A stretch of DNA of 64,000 nt from Salipaludibacillus aurantiacus (GTDB lineage: Bacteria > Bacillota > Bacilli > Bacillales > Salisediminibacteriaceae). The notes beneath the pieces are model-generated. The model did no database searches. It had not been told where the DNA came from and worked only from the letters and a program-made list of their open reading frames with translations. This document shows, one piece after another, positions 17,929 to 24,066 of this stretch. Numbering within the stretch: position 1 is the stretch's first letter; each line of letters starts with the position of its first letter. Made by a program: the position numbers and the translations under genes. Where the stretch lies: positions 1 through 64,000 of the forward strand of contig NZ_FOGT01000007.1 of the NCBI RefSeq assembly GCF_900111295.1, written 5' to 3'.

Positions 17929-18310
17929 TACTGGGAAGGAAATTACTGGGGATACCAATTACTGGGGGGTCTGTCCCCCCACTTTATGGGAATAGGGGGT
18001 GCGTGAAGGGGGCTGGCGCGGGTCTTGCAGACGGGCGCAGGGCGGGGATGGGAGAGCGCAGGACGATGGTTGCACTTTAGGGGAGGATTGTTGCACTTTG
18101 AGGTGGAATTGTGGCACTTTGAAACTTATTGTGATATTCTTTGTCACTATTGTTGCAGAACGGCCGGGGACTGTGGCAAAACAGCTTGAGAGATGATATC
18201 ACCGGGTGAATGTTGGTACGAAGTAGGGCAACTCCCTCCTAGTTATGTTGGCTTCAACCTGGATTTGATGCACTCCCTCCAAGCCATGCAGGCATGTTCG
18301 ATGACCTGAT
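17929..18310. other. Repeat-rich intergenic region
   Basis: No gene is supported. It holds a variant of the GGGGTC-GACCCC repeat at 17964-17980, a six-unit 21-bp array (18065-18180) and a GGATTTGATGCAC motif at 18261, also seen as a pair near 23231. Open frames here translate to heptad-like junk because 21 is a multiple of three. Confidence 0.5.
18065..18180. repeat. Phased array of GATTGTTGCAC-type motifs, 21-bp period
   Basis: Core positions (ATTG or a close variant) are 18066, 18087, 18108, 18128, 18149 and 18170, giving steps of 21, 21, 20, 21 and 21. Three copies continue as GCACTTTg. It is the same motif, orientation and period as at 5508-5625. Confidence 0.75.
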
Positions 18311-18579
18311 TTACAAAAAGTCAGCCTTTGGCTGCCTCACTTTGTCGAAGAATTTCTCCAGATCAATATCTACCACCCATGTGTACCCTTCGTTGATATA
18401 CTGTTTCGCTTTCAACACGGCATCATGGGCTCGCCGCTTTGGGCGAAAACCATAATTATTTTCGGAAAATGTTGGGTCGTAAATACGTTGAAGATAGAGG
18501 TTAATGGATTGTTGGATGAGACGGTCCATGACAGTCGGGATCCTAACTTCCGTTCACCTCCGTCCGGTTTCTGGATTTC
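18311..18579 (-). pseudogene. Group II intron reverse transcriptase fragment, frameshifted
   Basis: An internal piece of an LtrA-type reverse transcriptase, lacking both ends. Read leftward it begins EIQKPDGGERKLG and then, in another frame, gives MDRLIQQSINLYLQRIYDP, FSENNYGFRPKRRAHDAV and WVVDIDLEKFFDKV, all family signatures of the RT fingers and palm. Restoring one missing base near 18540 gives the expected KLGIPTVMDRL, so a one-base deletion breaks the frame. Homology stops after DKV at about 18338. The fragment lies just downstream of the signal-peptide gene and is flanked on both sides by terminator-like hairpins. It is a relic, not an active intron. Confidence 0.85.
18314..18337 (-). 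terminator. Terminator-like hairpin at the RT fragment's distal edge
   Basis: Read leftward, CAGCC-AAAG-GGCTG is followed by ACTTTTTG, directly where RT homology ends. Confidence 0.55.
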
Positions 18580-18609
18580 GAAAAAATACCCGGCAGCAAG
18601 CCAGGTATT
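18579..18609 (-). terminator. Terminator of the signal-peptide gene
   Basis: Read leftward, AATACCTGGC pairs with GCCGGGTATT around five bases, then TTTTTTC. It lies about 40 bases after the stop of the PapR-like gene, which shows that gene is a real transcription unit. Confidence 0.85.
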
Positions 18610-18646
18610 TAGCCGGTTCTTGACCGATCCGTTGGTAACACGTATC

Positions 18647-18769
18647 TTATAAGTGAATATATGGAATGTCTTTGAGCGGTTGGATGACGGCACTTGGCTC
18701 CCCACTACCCATTGTCGCAAATACCATAAGTGTGACTGCCATTGTTGTAATCAAAAGACCTTTTTTCAT
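18647..18769 (-). CDS. PapR-like signal peptide precursor (putative quorum-sensing pheromone)
   Basis: A 40-residue secreted pro-peptide. It has a Sec-type signal sequence (MKKGLLITTMAVTLMVFATM), a short linker, and ends PLKDIPYIHL. Export and C-terminal processing to a short peptide that is re-imported would fit the PapR/NprX model. The tail resembles the PapR heptapeptide pattern Asp-hydrophobic-Pro-aromatic (for example ADLPFEF). The ATG at 18769 lies 8 bases after AAGGGGG, and a good terminator follows. It is divergent from a PlcR-like regulator gene, 184 bases away. In B. cereus papR follows plcR in the same direction, so this arrangement is different. The active peptide is inferred. Confidence 0.75.
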   Translation of the reverse strand: MKKGLLITTMAVTLMVFATMGSGEPSAVIQPLKDIPYIHL

Positions 18770-18953
18770 CTTCTGTTCCCCCTTATATGTTTTTCTCAGC
18801 CTTATCTTGTCACATTGTGTATTTTTGTGTAGTTGGACTGTGGGCATATATGAGGAGGTCATCTGGCAGATTTCCGTTATTTTTTCCATTTTTCGAGTAG
18901 TGTTAAAAAAATAGTTATATTCAGAAAAACTTTTTGAGAGAGGAGGGAGCCGG

Positions 18954-19838
18954 ATGGAATTCAACATTGGCGGGAGAATCAAAGATTTAAGAGTGTATAG
19001 AAATTTATCACAGAAAGAGTTGGCGATAGGTATTTGTTCTCAAGCAATGATTAGTAAAATTGAAAAGGGAGGAAACCAGCCAAGTGCCGATGTCCTTTAC
19101 CAAATCGCCGACCGGCTTGGGGTGGACATTAATTACTTCTTTGGGATGTCGGAATCGCCTACCCACGATTATGTGGATATGGTGCTAAAAGAATTGGATA
19201 AAGCCATCCGTCAAACAAACTACAAAGAGGCATTGGACTTAGTCGCTATCGAAAAGCACAATCCGTTGTTTAAAACACCGCACCTTCAGCAAATCCTTTT
19301 ATGGCGAGAAGGTATCTGTACCCTACATCTGTCGGGAAAAAGCGATCGGGCGCTCCGAAAAATTAACCAAGCGCTTAATTTATCAACGACCGCAGCTAAC
19401 CTCCACTCAGAAGTTGAGCTTAAAATTCTAAACACAAAAGCGATTTTACTGGCTATCAATCACCAATTAGACGACTCAGAGAACGTGGTAACTGATCTGA
19501 TTAACTATATCGAAACCGCACCTAATACCATTGACCCGAAAATCATGATAAATATTTACTTTAACGCCAGTAAGAATTCAATCAATAAAAAGGCGTATGA
19601 GGAAGCCATGACCCGGTCGGCAAGAGGCATAGCGATTTGTATAAATAATGAATTACTATACTTATTAGGGGAGCTTTACTTCCAAAAAGGGAAAAGTCTT
19701 TATTTACTATCGGACAACAACTTAAAAGAGGCTTTAGCCTACATGACGACAGCCATCAGCGTGTTTGACATGACCGGAAATGAGAGATTCAAAGAGTATG
19801 TGCAGGATGAAATTTCGCTCATGGAATCCAGCTCTTAG
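18954..19838 (+). CDS. PlcR-like RNPP-family quorum-sensing transcription regulator
   Basis: A 294-residue cytosolic regulator with the size and plan of PlcR (285 residues). An N-terminal HTH (about 7-60; IKDLRVYRNLSQKELAIGIC, then MISKIEKGGNQPS) is followed by TPR-type helical repeats to the end. The HTH matches PlcR closely (RV-R-L-QK-L--GIC-Q pattern). RNPP regulators bind a re-imported peptide in the TPR groove and change DNA binding. The ribosome site is GAGGAGGGAG before the ATG. The divergent 40-residue gene encodes the likely cognate peptide. I found no perfect PlcR box (TATGnAnnnnTnCATA) in the shared promoter region, so its DNA site may differ. A terminator follows. Confidence 0.9.
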   Translation: MEFNIGGRIKDLRVYRNLSQKELAIGICSQAMISKIEKGGNQPSADVLYQIADRLGVDINYFFGMSESPTHDYVDMVLKELDKAIRQTNYKEALDLVAIEKHNPLFKTPHLQQILLWREGICTLHLSGKSDRALRKINQALNLSTTAANLHSEVELKILNTKAILLAINHQLDDSENVVTDLINYIETAPNTIDPKIMINIYFNASKNSINKKAYEEAMTRSARGIAICINNELLYLLGELYFQKGKSLYLLSDNNLKEALAYMTTAISVFDMTGNERFKEYVQDEISLMESSS

Positions 19839-19844
19839 ATATAG

Positions 19845-19876
19845 AAAAAAGCGCACCGATGATGTGCGCTTTTTTA
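19845..19876. terminator. Bidirectional terminator between convergent genes
   Basis: AAAAAAGCGCAC and GTGCGCTTTTTT form a symmetric hairpin with A/T tracts on both sides. It serves the PlcR-like gene and the leftward gene at 19891. Confidence 0.92.
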
Positions 19877-19890
19877 ATAGATGGTTTTTA

Positions 19891-20409
19891 TTAAATGACG
19901 ATCCGGTAAGTCACCTGGACCTGGTTGCTGCGATCCTCGTACGCCAGATAATCCAGGCGCACATACGGAACGAGCATCCCAATGTTGGCCAGAGCGATCC
20001 GGGCAAGGAGCGACTCTTTGCGCCGGTAAGGGTGCATCCGGATGTAAAGCATCAGATAGTCTCCCCGGTTGACATATAGCTTGCCGTGTTTCACCACGCG
20101 GTTATCTCCATACAGATCGATCGTGTAATCGAGCTGTTCGCTCTCCGGATCGTAGGCGCGCTCGATACTGATACACGGCTTCAGCAGAGGATAATTTCTG
20201 TGGGCGATGTTCCACCTGAGAAGATTTTCAAATTGGCGGCGGTCTGCCGGCGATTCGTCTTCATCCACCCAATTTCTGTATCCCATATCATCCAGTCGTT
20301 TCGAATATTTCCCGTTTGTGACCCGCAATCCCCGCTTGACCGATGTCTTCGTAAGTTTACTATTAAACGGCTCGATCAGGTTCTCTTCCTTTTCTTTAAC
20401 TGTCGGCAT
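19891..20409 (-). CDS. Hypothetical protein
   Basis: A 172-residue soluble protein that I do not recognise. It is rich in Arg, Tyr and Asp and has no signal peptide or membrane segment. The C-terminal half (YDPESEQLDYTIDLYGD, then LYVNRGDYLMLYIRMHPY) looks beta-rich. A strong ribosome site (GAGGAGGG) lies 8 bases before the ATG, and a terminator follows the stop, so it is probably expressed. It lies 59 bases after the amber-interrupted gene on the same strand, likely its operon partner. Accessory or phage/ICE origin is possible but unproven. Confidence 0.6.
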   Translation of the reverse strand: MPTVKEKEENLIEPFNSKLTKTSVKRGLRVTNGKYSKRLDDMGYRNWVDEDESPADRRQFENLLRWNIAHRNYPLLKPCISIERAYDPESEQLDYTIDLYGDNRVVKHGKLYVNRGDYLMLYIRMHPYRRKESLLARIALANIGMLVPYVRLDYLAYEDRSNQVQVTYRIVI

Positions 20410-20468
20410 TTAAGCGCCCTCCTCTTACTGTCTTTTTTAGTTATCTTAACGGCATTTGTCCCGTGACC

Positions 20469-20858
20469 TTAACTCGCGTCGTCATACAAGCGCACCATTT
20501 TCCAGACGGAAGCCGGCTCGTACATCATGGCGTAGATGACACGCAGCGATGACTCGGACAAAAAGAGATAGGCCTGCTGCGCCTGGCTCGAGTAGGTCTT
20601 AACCGGCCGGATCAGCTCGCTTAAAGGCGGCATGTACGGCTCCGACGTCACCCGGCTCACATAGTGACGCATAGGCATCGGTACCTTATGATAAAAGGTT
20701 TCCAGCTCCGCTTCGGTTAAATGCCACGTCCTCTCAAGGATGGTGTCTATAGTTCCCGGCCCGATAAACGCCTCGCCGTTCTCCCTTGCCCGGTCTTCAA
20801 AGTCCTCAAACCCCTTGGTGTGACTGCGTTTCTACAAAAAACCGTCTATTTTCTTCAT
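20469..20858 (-). pseudogene. Hypothetical gene interrupted by an in-frame amber codon
   Basis: An ATG at 20858 with a ribosome site (AAAGGAAG) opens a frame reading MKKIDGFL, then TAG (20832-20834), then 120 codons in the same frame beginning KRSHTKGFEDFEDRARENGE and ending WKMVRLYDDAS. There is no ATG, GTG or TTG in the first 40 codons after the TAG, so the downstream part lacks a good start until an internal ATG at 20678. The simplest reading is a nonsense mutation in a 129-residue protein of unknown function; readthrough is an alternative. The family is not recognised. Confidence 0.6.
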
Positions 20859-20919
20859 TTTTTCTTCCTTTCAGAAAAGAATCAAAAAAGGTACCACTCT
20901 TAATCTTTGCAGTCATTAA

Positions 20920-20962
20920 CAAAAAAAAAGAGGAAAACACCTTTTAAAAGTGCTTTCCTCTC
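20920..20962 (-). terminator. Terminator downstream of the bacteriocin-like locus
   Basis: Read leftward, AGAGGAAAGCAC pairs with GTGTTTTCCTCT around a TTTTAAAA loop, followed by nine T residues. It ends the transcript of the 34-residue ORF and the gene at 21095. Confidence 0.88.
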
Positions 20963-20977
20963 TCTATCAATCTTATT

Positions 20978-21082
20978 TTAAGACGGCCCTTTTATAGTTG
21001 TATATACTAACATACTTATACTCACTATAATTACCCCTATAATTACAAGTAAAAAAACATCCCCTAAGTCGATAAATAACAC
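20978..21082 (-). CDS. Small hydrophobic membrane protein
   Basis: A 34-residue frame, nearly all one transmembrane helix (FLLVIIGVIIVSISMLVYTT), 12 bases after the stop of the bacteriocin-like gene and before a strong terminator. The only in-frame start is GTG at 21082, with a poor ribosome site (GAGG overlaps it), so the start is uncertain. Position and composition would suit an immunity or accessory peptide for the upstream secreted protein; this is inference. Confidence 0.45.
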   Translation of the reverse strand: MLFIDLGDVFLLVIIGVIIVSISMLVYTTIKGPS

Positions 21083-21094
21083 CTCATTTATCTT

Positions 21095-21658
21095 TTATTT
21101 AACACATTCGAAACTGTACGTGTTAGACATTTTCCACCATGCTTTTTTTGGTGCGCCATGTAAACCACCAGTATCTCCAGAATCTATTGATGGCGTGCCA
21201 CCCATATCATAACATCTATTAATTAAGTTTTGCTTCTCTACATGATTCATATATTTTGAAGAGAAGTATAATGCGGCGCCTGTAAAGATTCCTAAAACAG
21301 CTATTCCTCCCCAAACAATAGCAGGGGCAACTAATGGTTGCATCTCATCTTCAGAATTAGCAGTGGCATGATCTATCATGGCTTGTATTTGATAATCATT
21401 TAGATTATCTAACTCATTTTGAATTAGCTCTAATTCATCATTGGTAAACTCATAATAATTTAAAGCTCTCTCATTATCCACATGAGCTGTTCTAGTTAGT
21501 GTGTTTACATACACGCTCTTTTCTAACGCTTCCAGAGCTTCACTGCTAAAATTTAAAGTAGCATTATTATTTGCTAATGTTGTACCTCCTGGAATGAACG
21601 CGAGCGACAACATCATTACAGCACAAAATAGTGTAAAAGCTTTTTTAATATTTTTCAT
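21095..21658 (-). CDS. Secreted protein with internal hydrophobic segment, bacteriocin-like
   Basis: A 187-residue exported protein. A signal peptide (about 1-29, ending near TTLANN) is followed by an acidic helical region, a central hydrophobic helix with glycines (VWGGIAVLGIFTGAALYFSS, about 115-134), and a C-terminal tail with two cysteines (INRCYDMGG and YSFECVK). Signal peptide, soluble leader and buried hydrophobic peptide recall SdpC-type toxins, but I cannot claim homology. The ribosome site is AAGGAGATG. It probably forms a unit with the 34-residue membrane ORF. Its closeness to the PlcR-like pair makes it a candidate for quorum control. Confidence 0.6.
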   Translation of the reverse strand: MKNIKKAFTLFCAVMMLSLAFIPGGTTLANNNATLNFSSEALEALEKSVYVNTLTRTAHVDNERALNYYEFTNDELELIQNELDNLNDYQIQAMIDHATANSEDEMQPLVAPAIVWGGIAVLGIFTGAALYFSSKYMNHVEKQNLINRCYDMGGTPSIDSGDTGGLHGAPKKAWWKMSNTYSFECVK

Positions 21659-21700
21659 TATATCATCTCCTTATAATTTTAAGTATTTTTGGAAAATAAA

Positions 21701-21808
21701 TCAATATAGCAATTCGTCTTTCAGTATTCTACTAGTCTCCGCAACCTCCTTCTTATGTAGGGTTAAATCAAAGATTCGAAATCCAAATTCTTCCGCCTCT
21801 TGACCTTT
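21701..21808 (-). pseudogene. C-terminal protein remnant
   Basis: An open frame of 35 codons bounded by stops, without a start codon, reads GQEAEEFGFRIFDLTLHKKE and ends LKDELLY. Its composition looks like a real protein C-terminus, so it may be the tail of a deleted gene just upstream of the bacteriocin-like gene. The family is not recognised. Confidence 0.3.
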
Positions 21809-22445
21809 TTAAGTATATATACTGGTCTTAATTACCACAAAATTCAATTAAAAGGATGATGCCTCCTCTCATAACATGTCACTCAATAGCGCCGAACCAT
21901 CCTCTACCTATCTTTGAATCCTTTCTTTCAGTATAACTATTGTTATAAACGGAAAAAATCCATTTACGCTTTCGCCCACATTCCCTCGCGTCCCAGGGCG
22001 CCCGACCGGTCGATGGCCAGGATCAAAAACGATATCAGGGACTACCCGTCGACCCATAAATAACAAGAAAAGAAAAAAAAGAGACTAAGATGAGAGAGGT
22101 ATGAAAAAGAATAAAAGACTTAAAGAGACCGGAGAAGTTCACAAGAAAGGAGGACAAATAATGACTGACGTGCTGACTGTTTTCTAAACAAATGTACGGA
22201 ATACTATTCATTAATGTGATTACGTATTATGTAATACTAAGTATTAATGTATTAATATGTTACTAGTTATAACTATACTTATAACGCGGCGATCAATTTA
22301 AAGGGAATGCGAGCTTATGGTTCTTTTACTAAGAGTCATCTCGTGAGAAGAGACCTTAACCTTTAATTTGAATATTGTTGTAATTTTTTCCACCTTTAAA
22401 CTGTATATGCGGTCAAAGTTAGGTGAAGAAAGGGGGCGAAAAAAT
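21809..22445. other. Degraded intergenic stretch with short frames
   Basis: Mixed composition: AT-rich flanks surround a GC-rich core (about 21960-22060) that may be a gene remnant. A 28-codon frame at 22101-22187 (MKKNKRLKETGEV...) with a nested AAAGGAGG-preceded eight-codon frame at 22161 has plausible ribosome sites but no other support. An AT-rich block at 22200-22290 holds ATTATGTAATACTAA (22226-22240), repeated with two changes at 22958-22972. Confidence 0.35.
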
Positions 22446-22865
22446 TTGAAGAAGAAAAACATAATAGTATGTTTAATATTATTTTTATTATTGGGAGCTG
22501 GACTAGCCGCTTATAGTATGGAAAATAAATATCTATCTTCCTCCCCTAATGATAGCGAAGCTGACGATGTGTTAGAAGAATACATAACACATATTGAGAC
22601 AGAGGCTAACATGGACGAATTCCTAGAGATATTAGACACGTCTGCTTGGACAGATGAGTTTTATTCAGACTTTGAGGATCATGTGAATGAGGAAGACCGT
22701 GAAAAGTTAATTGCCTATGACATTAATGAACCTGAATGTAACATAGAAGAGACTGAATGTACGATCCCAACTTACATCAGGTGGGAAAACCTTGTAGGGG
22801 AAATCACGCATTTTAAAATTATTGAATTTGAGGATGGATGGAAGATTCAGCTCGACCCTGTTTAA
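22446..22865 (+). CDS. Hypothetical exported or membrane-anchored acidic protein
   Basis: A 139-residue protein with one N-terminal hydrophobic segment (KKKNIIVCLILFLLLGAGLA) and a very acidic outer domain. I chose TTG at 22446 because AAAGGGGG ends 9 bases upstream and the product then begins with a normal signal-anchor; the longer frame from 22368 has no ribosome site. The C-terminal part (ITHFKIIEFEDGWKIQLDPV) looks like a small beta fold. Two cysteines (ECNIEETEC) may form a disulfide. The function is not recognised. The gene is flanked by imperfect direct repeats. Confidence 0.55.
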   Translation: MKKKNIIVCLILFLLLGAGLAAYSMENKYLSSSPNDSEADDVLEEYITHIETEANMDEFLEILDTSAWTDEFYSDFEDHVNEEDREKLIAYDINEPECNIEETECTIPTYIRWENLVGEITHFKIIEFEDGWKIQLDPV

Positions 22866-23341
22866 TATAAGAACGCCTCACCCACCAAGCCCCCATCGAC
22901 TTGGTGTTATTTTTATTTGTAATGATACGGCATACTGATTTCTGAAAAGTATTACATATTACGTAACACTAACTCTTAATATTTTTTATAAAAAGGTACT
23001 GTATTTCTTACGCTCTTTCATACTGCGTGCCGCATGCAGCAGCTGTTAGGATGCCCCGCATGGGCATTCGGGGCAGAAGGAGAGGCTGAACCCCCGCGCG
23101 CACGGCGCACCGATTAATGGCATAAAGACAATGAAATTAAAGGAGCGACTCTCATTGAAAATAACTCTGTACCTAATCACACTCATACATCTAAAGCGCC
23201 GGCGCGTCTCAACGAAGGGGGTTACTCCCGGATTTGATGCACTTCCATCAATATTTGATGCACTTCCACTCTTTTACAAAATACTTCTTCAGCCCCCCCA
23301 TTTATAATATGATACTCCAATCAAATCACAAAACTTAATAG
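22866..23341. other. Intergenic stretch with GC-rich hairpin and short repeats
   Basis: A GC-rich block contains a TGCCCCG/CGGGGCA hairpin (about 23053-23077). A TTG-started 50-codon frame at 23155-23307 has AAAGGAG 10 bases upstream and includes two copies of a 21-base repeat (ATTTGATGCACTTCCA at 23232 and 23253), which it reads as FDALPSI and FDALPLF. It may be chance. No recognised RNA. Confidence 0.35.
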
Positions 23342-23412
23342 TATGACATATTATATAAAATATTATACAATTATTTTCGTTAAAACCATTGACTTTCTAA
23401 TTGTGACATACT
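23342..23412 (+). promoter_or_regulatory. SR1 promoter with two CcpN boxes
   Basis: TTGACT at 23389-23394 and TAAAAT at 23412-23417 are 17 bases apart. Two exact matches to the CcpN consensus TRTGHYATAYW lie at 23342-23352 (TATGACATATT) and 23402-23412 (TGTGACATACT). One is upstream and one abuts the -10 box, as at B. subtilis sr1, where CcpN represses under glycolytic conditions. Confidence 0.85.
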
Positions 23413-23468
23413 AAAATGCTATTTAGTAAGCGTTACCAAAAAGAGTAAATCAAAGGGAGTGGAGTTGA

Positions 23469-23600
23469 ATGGGTACGATTATTTGTCAAAACTGTGAGTC
23501 TGTCATCGATCATTTTGATTGTGAAAAGGTTTCTGTTTTATACGGAAAGTGCTGCGAGTCTTGTACCGATGAGGCCTCACTGCAACATACGGAGAGTTAA
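23469..23600 (+). CDS. sr1P: GapA-binding peptide SR1P
   Basis: A 43-residue cysteine-rich peptide. Its N-terminus MGTIICQNCESVIDHF and the LYGKCCESC segment match the SR1P family, small peptides encoded by the regulatory RNA SR1 that bind glyceraldehyde-3-phosphate dehydrogenase GapA and enhance its moonlighting interaction with RNase J1. Two CxxC-type pairs suggest a zinc site. The ATG follows GGAGT. Too short for ORF tracks, but promoter and terminator on either side confirm the unit. Confidence 0.88.
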   Translation: MGTIICQNCESVIDHFDCEKVSVLYGKCCESCTDEASLQHTES

Positions 23601-23620
23601 TTACAAATTAAAGCCATAAG

Positions 23621-23653
23621 ACTGCTTGTTATTTAACAGGCAGTTATTTTTTT
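23621..23653 (+). terminator. Terminator of the SR1-like RNA
   Basis: ACTGCTTGTT and AACAGGCAGT pair around ATTT and are followed by TATTTTTTT. Confidence 0.9.
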
Positions 23654-24066
23654 GCCTATTTTTCACCCGGCTCCCCTTTTAGTCGGCACCTCCTGAAATT
23701 TTCCTATTTCCCCCGTCACCCCTTCCCTCAATCGATTAAGAATTAGGCCACCTTCGTATATGCAAGGCCCCCTGAAATTCTCTCGTCTCCGTTCCCCCAT
23801 CTATAAATCCATTTTTCACGCCTAAGTGCTTAACCCTTTATAAAACGGTACCGTCCACTTACACACCTTCTCCATCTGTTTCCAGATTCTACCTGAATCA
23901 CCCCCCCTTCCTAGCCAATTTGTCCACCTGTTCCCTCACTTGCCGCTTTTTGACTTTTTTGTGACCATCCGTTCAGTTGTGATTTAGGTCACCTCTATTA
24001 AACGCTGTGTGCGTTATCCTTAACATGTGAAGAGATAAGCAAACGAGCTAAGGGGAGGCATATATA
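23654..24066. other. Intergenic region upstream of hcp
   Basis: Pyrimidine-rich sequence without a supported gene up to about 23940. The right part carries the Fnr/Crp-like site described separately. No clear -35/-10 pair was seen. Confidence 0.4.
23978..23993 (+). promoter_or_regulatory. Fnr/Crp-like site upstream of hcp
   Basis: TGTGATTTAGGTCACC matches the Bacillus Fnr pattern TGTGAnnnnnnTCACA except for the last base. It lies 74 bases before the hcp ribosome site region, suitable for an activator. Hcp is commonly induced without oxygen or by nitrogen oxides, so the site is plausible. Confidence 0.6.

Larger units (their letters stand above)
23424..23653 (+). ncRNA. sr1: SR1-like dual-function regulatory RNA
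   Basis: The transcript predicted from the promoter start (about 23424) to the terminator is about 230 bases. It encodes the SR1P peptide. In B. subtilis SR1 also base-pairs with ahrC mRNA and so controls arginine catabolism; the antisense segment here was not verified. Promoter, CcpN boxes, peptide and terminator are all in the expected order. Confidence 0.78.

Noticed and set aside
18770-18953. A PlcR box in the divergent promoter region
   Set aside because: I looked for TATGnAnnnnTnCATA on both strands and found only partial matches, such as TATGAGGAGGTCAT with wrong spacing.
22101-22187. 28-codon frame with nested eight-codon frame after AAAGGAGG
   Set aside because: Ribosome sites are good but there is no promoter, terminator or recognisable content; kept only as a remark in the intergenic entry.
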